From NCBI GenBank assembly GCA_020631735.1, contig CM036179.1, forward strand, positions 25,659,063 to 25,723,062: a DNA stretch of 64,000 bases, written 5' to 3'. This document shows, one piece after another, positions 1 through 10,800 of this stretch; position 1 is the first letter of the stretch, and every line of letters begins with the position of its first letter. This DNA is from Saccharum officinarum (taxonomy: Eukaryota > Streptophyta > Magnoliopsida > Poales > Poaceae). The notes under the pieces were generated by a model that was not told the DNA's origin, did no database searches, and was given only the letters and a program-made list of their open reading frames with translations. The translations under genes and the position numbers were made by a program.

Positions 1-639
1 TGTTTTTCAGGAAAGTTGTAGGGAATTTTATAAGCTTTCCAATGGTATAAACTACAACTTAATTGGATTAATGGAATGAGAGTTACAGTTGTGTTTACTG
101 CATTGCTGTTTTTCATCCCACGAGGAAAAATCAAGTTGTTTGTTCTTAGATATGCACATGCGTTCTCTGGGATGTCAGAAGGCCATTATGATAGTCAGCC
201 TACCAAAAATGAGATGCAAGCTATACTTTGGTGTCCCCTACTTTATCTCTTCTTAAGGGGGGTAGCCAAAGGAAAGGAGGTTTTGTAGATTCTAGCTCTC
301 ACTTGGAAGAATCGGTTAATCTGATAAGAAAGGTGGTACCTAGAGGATGTATATCACTTAAGGGCATCATCATCCAGAGTAAGTATCCTTTGCTCGGTTG
401 ATAAGTTATTGGATCATCTACGAGGAATTGATCCATTCGTCAATATGGCTCTGCAATTCAAGCTATCCTCGGCGGGGAGTCCAATCTTCAACACCCAAGA
501 CAAGTAGGCGTTGATGACATAGGAATGAGATATTTAATAACTACAGATGGTTCTATGGAGTCTCAGGAAATCCTAATGATATACTAAGCATGACAAGAAG
601 GTTTGGATTGAAGAAAGTTAATGATGAAATTGGAAACCA

Positions 640-1170
640 CCCAAGGATGTGAGAGAGAAACTCAGAGTTTTCAATGATGAGATTTGGTTAGGGGTTCAAG
701 GGTGGTTATCCAAGACCGTCAAAGTATTTGAAGAAGTCGGAGAAGAGGTTGAAGTAAAACCTATGTATCAGCTTTGCCAAATCAGGACAAGAGTTTTTCT
801 ATCTATAATGATGCACCTTTTCAAGGTGTGGGATGTGTCCTTATGCAAGAAGAAAAAGGTAGTGGCTTATTCATTAAGTCAACTAAGGAAGCGTGAGCTG
901 AACTACCCGACACATGATGTGGAGTTATCCATTGTAGAGCATGAAGTACTATCTTCTTGGACATAAAAAGTGACTTCTAGGTGGATCATAAGAATTTAAA
1001 GGACATCTTCACTAAGTTGATTATGAGCTTGTGACATCATCGTTGGGTTGAAGTAGTCAAAAGTTTATGGCCTGTAAGTGTGCTATCACGTGAGAGAAGT
1101 GAATGTCGTTGCTGATGCATTAGCAAAGGAGAGTTATGCTAAGAAGATTCAGATGACACCATGGACTAAA
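640..1170 (+). pseudogene. Ty3/gypsy RNase H remnant
   Basis: A 105-codon open stretch (649-966) carries the end of a gypsy RNase H: a block reading VVAYSLSQLRKRELNYPTHD, matching the VIAYASRQLR..E.NYPTHDLEL signature of the family. Further on, around 1090-1125, the phrase NVVADALAK matches the conserved NVVADALSRK tail. The segment with the first catalytic Asp is frameshifted or lost, and stop codons separate the pieces. No integrase is recognisable before the LTR. In an intact element this enzyme would remove the RNA strand during reverse transcription. It cannot act here. Confidence 0.65.
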
Positions 1171-1523
1171 AATTATGTTTGAGAGTTGAGCAACTTAACC
1201 TGAGCATATGTATTCATTAATGATTTGAAGTTGGTGACAAAACCTACTTTGGACCAAGTAAGGAGGTTACGTTGGAAGGTGAACATATGAAGAAAGAGAT
1301 TTGATAGTATGGAGGACTAAAAAGGAAAGGTGGCCTAGTGTTTGGAGTATGTGTCAAATCTTGGAAACACTTGACAAGGTCAACAGGTATGCAAAGTAAA
1401 GTGGGATCCTTATCTAGAAGATGGAACTACTCGAGGAAGTAATGAAGAATCCAAAGGTTGAGAATCTACATCTCTTTGATCACCATCTTCCGATGAGGAC
1501 GAGATCATCTTAAGGGGGTAGAA

Positions 1524-4500
1524 TGGTAACACCCTAAAATTTGCTCCTTTTGAAATAGATGTAAATTGAGTTAATTTTGAATTTTTGTGCTCATGAAAAC
1601 ATAGGGAAATAATAATTTTTCATTAAATATCATAAGGTAGAAACATGTTTGGGCATACATCCCTATGCATTTGATTTATTTTGGTTGAGTGGTTTGATCA
1701 AAATCCAAAATGAGTTCAAATTGTTTTGAAAAGGGATTGGAAAATTGGTTTGAGAAAAAAAAGAATTTCTCCTTTGTCCCTCTGTTCTCCTGTTTGGCCC
1801 GCATGGCCTGCCTCTCTTCCCCACCAAGGCCAGGCCCAGCTTGGCCCGTCGCCTCCCTCACTCTCCCGCCGGCCCAGCAGGGCTGAGCCCACGCACAGAC
1901 ACCACACCCCTCCTTCCCCGCTCTGCAAGCCCAAACTGGTCGGCCCAAGGATGAAGCCCAATGTGCGGAGCGCATCCCCTCCCCTCTCTCTCTATTTCAC
2001 TGCCATCACAACCCCGCTCCCTCTTCCGCTAGCACGCTGGGCCCACATGTCGGCATCGACTCCCACCTCGCGTCGTGCCCAGCTCGGACTCTAGCCCGAT
2101 GGAAACCGCCGCCGCCTCCGCTTTCTTCGGGATTTGGCGTGCTCTCAACGCTGAGCCCCCTTATATAAGCCGAGCACCGTGCCACGTCGCTCGCATCCAA
2201 CCCTAGCGCAGCAGCCCTCCCAAGCTCACGAAGTCATGCCGCCGCCGAGCTTCGACCCGCAGTTCCGCTGCTTCATCGCTGCCGAGGAGCCTTGCCGAGC
2301 TTCGGGTGTTGGTAAGAAGGGCTCTAGGCACCCACTCTCTCTCTCTTTCTCACGTTCTGTTTTCGATAGGCCATCGCCGTTGCACCGCCGGAGTTCCAAG
2401 CCACCAAATCGAGCTCGAGCTCGCCTCTGTGCAATCGCAGCCACCCTAAATCCCCACTTCGAGTTCGCCTCGCCCTCCTTTCTCTCCCTGTGCACTTTTC
2501 GTGGCCGATTATGCCCGGAACGTCGAAATCGACAAACACCGGTGAGGTCCCCTGTTTTCCAGCCATGGTGCCGCCGTCGGCTTCCTGTGCGCCGGCAACC
2601 CATTCTTCCCCTTCTAATCTCGGTCGTCAGATCCACGATCAACGATCCAGATTAAAACGTACCCTTTCGTCGCTCATTTTGCTAAAGAGACACCCAACTT
2701 TTATGAAATCAACCCGCGGTCCCTCGGCTAATTCAAAAATCCCGATTTTGATTTATTTTTCAAAAATAAGTTCCTGTTATTTATAGTTTTGCCACTACCT
2801 TCTTTAGGCCATAACTTTTACGTTTTAGCTCCGTTTTAGCCCGTTCAAGTTGCCTTAGATTCATAACAACGTAATCTATGTATTAGTAACATTGTTTAGC
2901 CTGTTTTGTGCTTTCAAATAAAATGATAATTGATCAATCTATATGCAATTGGTTTTTCAATTAGAAACAACTTAGTTTTTCCACTTCGATCTTTTCTAAA
3001 TAAAATATGATTAGTTTTTATCATGTTTTTTGTATTCAAATATAAATTTGATTTAATCAATTTAGATATTTCTCTGAAGTATCTCATCCATGTTTTATAT
3101 GATCATTAAAATAAATGATGCCTACAGTTTTCCTATTAAAGTAAATCTTTCTGTAGACGTTTCGTATTCACTGTAGCTCTGATTAGCTTGTTTTTCGCAT
3201 CTATGTTCGTAGCAATACGGAGATTACTTTTTAAACCTTTTTGTTGATTGGTGTATTGTTCTAATTTAGTCATTTGTATGTTATGCATGTCTGTTCGGAT
3301 GCTTGTGTGGTGCTTTATCATCTTGTCCAGTCGGTGAGCGATAGGTTGGTGATCAAAAAGGAATTATTCATCTAGAAGATCTTTGAAGACCAGAATCAGT
3401 TAAAGATCTGAGTATAAGGCAAGTATAGCGTGGGATCATCCTGGTTTTCTATTCACTTTTAATACACTTAATTCATGTGCATGTGTCTACCTTGTTACCC
3501 CTAAGGATATCCTAGCTTTTATATCTCGTACCTTGACACCCGTGGGACATTGCATTGACTAGTATAATGCTAGTACTCTAATTCAATAACTCTGGTCTTG
3601 TAACTTGATTAATGGTATATGCAATAAACGTAAAATATGATTTTTAGCAACTTGGAAAAGGGGGCTAGAGCATTATTTTTATGGTGCTTTAGATTCTCTC
3701 CTCTTATCTATAAGCGATCATCCAGGACTTATAGTACAACCATGAGTGCTACATAGCTCTGGCTTTAGAAGTATGAGGACATTTTCTAGCTTGTTAGTGG
3801 TTACCGAAAGACGTTAAGAAAAGCCTCGGTTCAAGAATGGCTTCTTGTCTCTCAAAGTGTGTATAGCCTGCATGCAGTGTGCCACTTTGTTAGAGGGCCT
3901 CCATTCACCTAGCTCTTTCTTTAGCGGTCACTAATTTGTTAGGAAGTCTTTTGAAAGACTTTATAGTAAACCCTGCCGACCTTCCTTGGAAGTGGGTCAA
4001 GAGATTAGCTACCTCGGGCGAAAAGGTAAATCACGGCTCACGGTGAAAGTATACAACCTCTGCAGAGTGTAAAACTGGTATATCAGTCGTGCTCACGGTC
4101 ATGAGCGGTCTTAGACACTTATGGATAATCATTAATGATAATTATGTTTATGCTATTTATTATTCATGTTTACTTGATCATGTGGTTGTTTGGGGCTTAT
4201 GCTAAACTTGTTGCTACTCAATTGCTAAAAGATGACTCACTAAAAGTTATGGCAGTAAACCCGTGTCAAACCTTTTAAGCCTTATAAACCCCGTGTTATA
4301 TTTGCTGAATACGATATGTACTCACTCTTGCTATTTCAACCACACCAGTTAAGCTTATGATCAACTAGTCAGTTGTTCCTACGAAGTTGGAGCTTTCGCC
4401 TAAAGATCGGAGTGTTTTTCCGTTGTCTGCTATCTAAGGCTATATTCTTCGTATTAATACATAGTATTATATGTATTGTCTTTTGATATTACCCCTTATT

Positions 4501-4580
4501 TATAGACGTATATGTGATTTAACTTACTAGGCTCATATATGGTGTGTAACTGGTTTTGTTCTTAACAACCAGGTGCTACA
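1524..4580 (+). repeat. LTR (about 3.06 kb) of the left-edge gypsy element
   Basis: It begins TGGTAACACCC directly after a purine tract and ends GGTGCTACA. It is a divergent relative of the 3,343-bp LTRs at 18583 and 25407: the blocks around 3420-3540 (AAGGCAAGTATAGCGTGGG...) and 3960-4090 match closely. A TATA-like TATATAAG lies at about 2163-2170 after a GC-rich stretch (1790-2160). Open frames inside this GC-rich stretch have no recognisable protein content. The LTR ends 236 bp downstream of the kinase stop codon, facing it tail to tail. Confidence 0.75.
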
Positions 4581-4816
4581 GTCTAGGATATAGACATAAC
4601 AGGAAGTCGCACAAAACTTGAACAAGACAATTTTTGCGAAAACTTTTCTTGAACTTTGGGGCATTAGCATTACAGAGATTATGAAAAATTTGCTTATTAG
4701 TACATGGTATTAATTTACATCCTCAATGATGTATGGGAAATGGGAAATTAAATTGACGTATATAAGCCGGACCGTTTGATGCCCCTATAACCGCTATACA
4801 TACTCGAAGCAAAACC
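4581..4816 (-). other. 3' flank / probable 3' UTR of the Raf-like kinase gene
   Basis: These 236 bases separate the kinase stop codon (4817-4819) from the end of the gypsy LTR. I see no clear AATAAA on the minus strand, only AT-rich near-matches. The gene's polyadenylation site must lie here or inside the LTR. No other feature is visible. Confidence 0.45.
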
Positions 4817-7800
4817 TCAGCACAAGGTATACTCGCAATCAAGAAGGCGGGTCAGGATATCCTGGCAGCTGGGGCGTTTCTCCGGTTCTGCCCAGCAATC
4901 TGTTAAACAGGAATGCAGCATGTTTTTAGGGTACGTCAACAGTAGGTGCTCGAATAGATTTAAGCAAAATTCTCTCTTTTAAGAATGCGATGGTGACCTA
5001 AATTTCAAAAGTGAGCTTTGTTAAATGGATGTCAGAACAGTACATTGCTGACTAATACTCGTGTTCATAATTGTATGAGATTTTGTACATCGACAGTCTT
5101 TTCATATGAAAATGGTAAGAAAAAAATTACTATCTTATGAAAGTACTTTTCACGAAAAATCCAAAGAGTGTCGATGTGAACAAGCCAGATATTATTTCTT
5201 AAATCTATGGTCAAAGTTGACTTCCCACATTCTAGAACATCATACATTTACAAACAGACGTACCATTTCTGTATGATTGCTGGGTAGACATTCAAACTTG
5301 TATGAGATTTATGTGTTGTTCACAAAAGATAAAGGACTTTCTGTGTTTTTTCTAGGGTTAAAAGTATTAAAAAAATGTTCAATCAGTTTCCTCCTATCTT
5401 TCCACGGAATAGATAAAAACAAGGACCTTCACCCGCCTGTAGAGATAGGAAATTTCTTATAGGTAATGCTTGAAAAATTCAACATGTGTCCATTATAATG
5501 TTGATTAACAAACACCTGGTAATCCAGACAAACCACAATGGAAGTTCCAAATGGATGCAGGAGCAACCAAACAACTACCCTTTCATAGAAGGAACAGAAA
5601 TCATACCCGCTATCAAGCTTCCAAGAGGCCCATCTGGTATTTCCAGTCTTGCCCCATCATTCGCAACAGAGTAAACGATCTAACATGTAGATAGGAGACA
5701 TGTGAGTTGGTTTAATTTAGTGATAATTTATCTTTTTTTTAAAAAAAAAAAGAGCCATGGAAAAGTATGATGGCTACCTGAACAGGTGGAATTCCTTCCC
5801 AAGGTCTACAAAGAGTGCAAAGCTCCCACATGATAACCCCGAAGCTGAAGATATCACATTTTTCTGTGAATGGCTCGTTGCGGATGAGCTCAGGAGCCAT
5901 CCACTCTGGAGTTCCCACAGATGAGTTGTCATTCATTGCAGAATCTGACATTAATCGAGAGAGCCCAAAATCACATATCTTGACTGTCCAGTATTTGTTA
6001 ACAAGGCAATTTGCACTCTTGAGGTCACGGTGAACAATCTTTAGTCGGTGCATGCACATGAGACCCCTTGTATAGCATTATAACCAAACCATGGTGTTAG
6101 ACATGGAAAAAGGAACACAAAAGGATATAGCAGGGACAGAACAGTCTGAAAAACTACAGGCATTGAACAGCCCAGAAAGGTAGAGGCATTGAACATGCTC
6201 ACCTACAGATATCACGGAGCATCTTTAACCTCCTCTTCCAATGGAGCTTACTTTTCTGTGTTTTTGAGTGAATCAAACTATACAAAGAACCCACTTCCAT
6301 GTACTCAGTGACTAGGGATAAGTGAGGAGGCTTCATACATGCACCAAGAAAGAGTATGACTGCAGTCCAAAGCACCATAAACATGATTAGCATACTTTTC
6401 AAAATATATCATAAGTTCTTTTCTTGATGAAATAGGAAATGCCATTTCCGAACACAAGACCCAGCAGATACTAACAAAAGTTGAAACCAAAATTAAAAAA
6501 TTGAAACTAAACCAATGAAAGCTCAGTGTGGAGGTAGTACCATTGGGGTGTCGAAGTCGGCTGCAACAAAACGAAAAAAAAATAAGAGAACAATCTTTTA
6601 GACAACTCATAAGAAAAGTAATGGCCAAAAGATACAAGTAAAACCTAAGTATTGAGATCTCATTGCAGAAATCTTTCATATTCTCTGTTGTTAAATCTTG
6701 CTCCAGGAATACTTTTATAGCTACATCTGTTCCATTCCAGAGGCCACGGAAGACTTCTCCGAAAAACCCTAAAGAAAATTTTAGATGAGTTACTACCTTT
6801 AACAAGATCAGAGGCCACATAAAGCAAACATTGCATCTATTACTTCAGATTCATTATGATTGTCTCAATTCTTTTAATAAATAGTACTCCTTCCGTTACA
6901 AATTATAAGACGTTTTAGTTTTTCTGGATACATTACTTTTACTATGACATAGTGTATATCTAAATGCATAGCAAAAGTTGTATATCTAGAAAAGCCAAAA
7001 TATCTTATAATTTGGAATTGTGGGAGTAATAAGTAAGCATAACTTCTGGTGATGCATCTGACTCCAAAAGACTTCATCAGATGAAGTGCTTCAAAAATAT
7101 AAAAAATATTTGATAACAGGGAATATTACTTGCCTACTCCCACACGAGTGCCAACAGTAATATCTGAATACTCAATGCACCATTCCTCATATGGCAATAA
7201 AGGCTTGTTTAGAAATGGTGAAGACTGCAACACCTCATTCCAGGTTGCCACCAGATCTGCTTCTGTATAGTCAGATGGGCTCCCGAGGTCAGAGCCAAGA
7301 ATACCTGACCTATGGGGTGATGAAGGCAATGACACAGCTTTCTGACTATTAAATTTTCTTCTCAAACCCTCCAGTGCACTTGGTCGTCTTGTGGATACTT
7401 CATCGTCATTGGAGTCACCAGCAGGTTCCTACATAAAGTATGGATTACAGCAATAATTAAACCACAAAACTAAGTAATTAGGACTTAAAAATAATTTTGG
7501 GTGTATTGGATAAAAAGCATAGAATATGTTGGCATGTGTAGTTGAATTACTCTGGAATTTGTAAATATACCACTCCAAAATCATCCAAGTTAAGAAATGT
7601 CACATGAGACAAAATTTTAATATTTCCCCCTTTTACCAAGCTTTCTGTGTTTGCAGTAACATATTACAATACCTGGTTTTCAACATGCACATATGTGTCT
7701 CTCTTGGTGCTCTAAATGGCAAGATGACAGATAATCTCTTACCGCAGTGATTTTACTGAAATTGGCGGGGTTCGCAGCCATCTTCCAAAACAGGAGCCTA

Positions 7801-10800
7801 GGCGGTAAGGCTGGTGGTCATGCCAGGCTGGGCCTCAGGCTTGCGGTGAAGGCAAGAGGGAGTGACGGAATCACAGATCTGACTCCAAATATGGAAGCAC
7901 AGGTCTTGCGGCAGCGATGGAGGCAAGGACAGTGAGATTCAGTGTCAGCAGTGGTAGTGAGGGAGAGGGACACCGGTGGAGGCTAACATCCAGCTATGTA
8001 CACATCAGGAATGACCGGATCTGGCATCAATGATGGTGGGAACAGCCTGATTCAACCTCTGCAGCGGTGGTGCTGGTGAGGAAAGGTAGGGGGTGATACG
8101 GGGCGACAATCTGGTGCGAACAGCCTGATTCAGCCTCCGCGGCGGCGGCGGTGGTGAGGAAAGGTAGGGGGTGATACAGGGCGACAATCACAATTGCAAG
8201 GGATGGCGGCTGTACATGTAGAGGCAAGCGGCTTAGGGTATCTTGTATTGGGCCAGGCTGAGTGGATTGCTTCATTTGCCCCTTTCTCCTTTAGGATATC
8301 TCCCTCACACACCTTCCTCCTTTGTATACAGGCCACCTAAGCAAGGCCAATTAATAGGCACTGCCTACACCTTTACAACAGTACTTCTTAAGAAATTTAG
8401 GTTCATACTTCAGCATGGAATTTCCTCTGAAATTAAAATGAACAAGTCCTATGTTGAGGGTTGCAGTGAAGGGGTTCGATATAAGGTTGTAGCCTTCAAC
8501 AGGATGATGAGACTTGTAACTTCGTCCCCCCAGCATGGAGTAGGGTGGTGCGAAGCACCAAGGAGAAGGAAGGGAAGGATAGGAGATAACTTCCGCTTTG
8601 CTTTATTCGTGGGCATCGCATCTTATATAGAGTAAGCCTCGTGCAACAAAACAACAAAAACAATCACTTAGCATAACAAACTGATCTTATCAAACTTATC
8701 TTGATTCTTAAGCAATAGTAAGCATCCTAATCCTCTTAGCTTAATTGGTTTGTGCCAATCCACCCTGCTTGTGGTGCCTAGCATACGTGCAGCACCACAT
8801 AACAATAACATGTACTATTTGTAATCAACTAAGTATACAGCATGGATCATTTCTTCCTTAATGCCCATATATATATTACACACAAAAAATAGGAATCAAA
8901 CATGTATATGCTACTCTACAAATATGAAACAAAGTTAAAAGACTGTCATGCGACCTGCACCCTCGGCACTCCGAATGAAGAGGATGAATCTACCTATTGG
9001 AACCGTAAAGTGGCTTACTCCCTTGCTTCCTCCAGTCGGAAATATAAATCTATTACGACATCAACATAGTCTCCACTAGTCCACTATGACACTTTGACTA
9101 ACAATATCTATAAAAAACATATCATCTCAAATGGAAGGAGTTACATACTATGAAAGTTTTTTTTTTATAACGAATATAGTAAAACTTGTGTTATCATCTA
9201 TATAAAATTTTAAATATTTATATTCAAAGACAAAAGGTTTACTTAGGACAAACCTAGATGGAGTTATATTTCCAATCAGAGGAAGTAATCCCTTTGATGA
9301 GCTGATGAGCATAGCTGGTGTTTGATACTTAGATTCATATAGGTAACTCATTGGTTTTTAGTACATATGTGTTTGCTGTAGGTGTGAGAAGCAACAAAAC
9401 TAGGTATCTTATAAATCAACACCTGTGGATGGCATTTAGAAGAATTTTGCTAGCATCCACTTAACCAGTGGTTGCAAATTAATGTGGTTACGTAATCAAT
9501 GGAGGTCACAAGCTATGACAACAAAGAAAACCTAAGCAGATAGTACTTTCTGCAAAGGAATAAACACCTGAATTAATGATGAGTTTGAGAAACATAAACC
9601 ATGATTCCATAAAAAATTGGAAACTAATCTCATTTCAGCTGGAAAAGGAAAATATCTTACACCATCGAACCCAGGCATCAGAATATGAATAAAATGTGAA
9701 CAAAGCATCAGACGTGCATTGAAACTCTCTCTAGATTACTACTTTAATAATGATATCAACATCTTCATTGACCAAATTTTTGTAGAAATCACACACGTGC
9801 ATTTGTCTATACAAATTCTTTAATGCACGACATGACAATCGAAACATGTCACCTTTGCTATAAGACATCGGAAACACAGATCTTTGCTGCTGAACACTAC
9901 AAAATCATGTATATTGCTGCTGGAGCTGGACATGATTTAGTGTCCAGCAAAATGTCTAGCAAGATCAATTTTTTAAAAACATTTGCTGCAGGACACTAAA
10001 CTCTGTTTAGTATCGACTATATACAAAGTTGTAGCATCTAGCAGCAAAGATCAGTTCTTCCGATGTCTTCCAGCAACGATGACACGTTTTGAATGTCCTG
10101 TGGCAAAATTAACCAAGGAAGCTTTAAACAATAAGAAAAAACAAAAGAAAAAAATATGGACAACCTATGGCATGTCGTGAAGTGTGAAATAGTAAATCAC
10201 AGCTATCATTGCGTATAAGTATTTCTATTAAGTTGCATGCACCGACCAGTTCAACCCAAAAGCTTAAGCTGATGGGGAGAGGTGGGCAATTCACTTTATA
10301 TTCCAACACTCCCCCTCTCGTGGAGGCTCCCTCAGGCCTCAGACGTGGAATAGGAGCGAGCTGATGGATAAGTCTCATGTGTGGTTGGTCTTTGTGGGGC
10401 TGTGCTGCTCACATGGTCCTTGTGGCTGTTTTTCTGTTTTTAGGACAGCATCTTAGACTAGAGGACAGCATCTTAGACTAGAGGACAGCATCTTAGCTAG
10501 GACAGCACTTTAGCATCTTAGACTAGCATCTTAGACTAGCATATTGGCATATGCTTGGCTGGCTAGCAGCCTATAAATATGTAACCCCAACCCCTCAGGT
10601 TGGCATGGCATTGTATGAGTTTGTGTGAGAAATAAACCAGAAAATTGTCCCAACTCCTAGTGTCATCCTCTCTCGATGAGAGTAAGGATTCAGCTACTAC
10701 CAAGAGTGCGAATCCAGCGACTAACAAGTGGTATCGGAGCCGTACTATCCTGTAGCCTGAGCATCTCCTGCTCTTCTCCTTCCCCGGCCTCGCAGCAGCC

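Larger units (their letters stand above)
1..4580 (+). mobile_element. 3' part of a decayed Ty3/gypsy retrotransposon (left edge)
   Basis: Internal sequence at 1-1523 is followed by a purine tract (about 1510-1523) and one LTR (1524-4580). Bases 1-300 align by eye with 23990-24270 of the complete gypsy element further right, including the internal TTAAGGGGG-TAGCC block near 252-266, so the two are relatives. Downstream of that block this copy keeps scraps of reverse transcriptase/RNase H, which the right-hand copy lacks. The 5' LTR and most of the coding region lie outside the window, so I cannot give a target-site duplication. Many stops and frame changes show it is dead. Confidence 0.8.

Noticed and set aside
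1676..2786. Cluster of overlapping frames on both strands
   Set aside because: They lie in the GC-rich promoter zone of the gypsy LTR. Comparable frames recur in the related LTRs and show no protein similarity.
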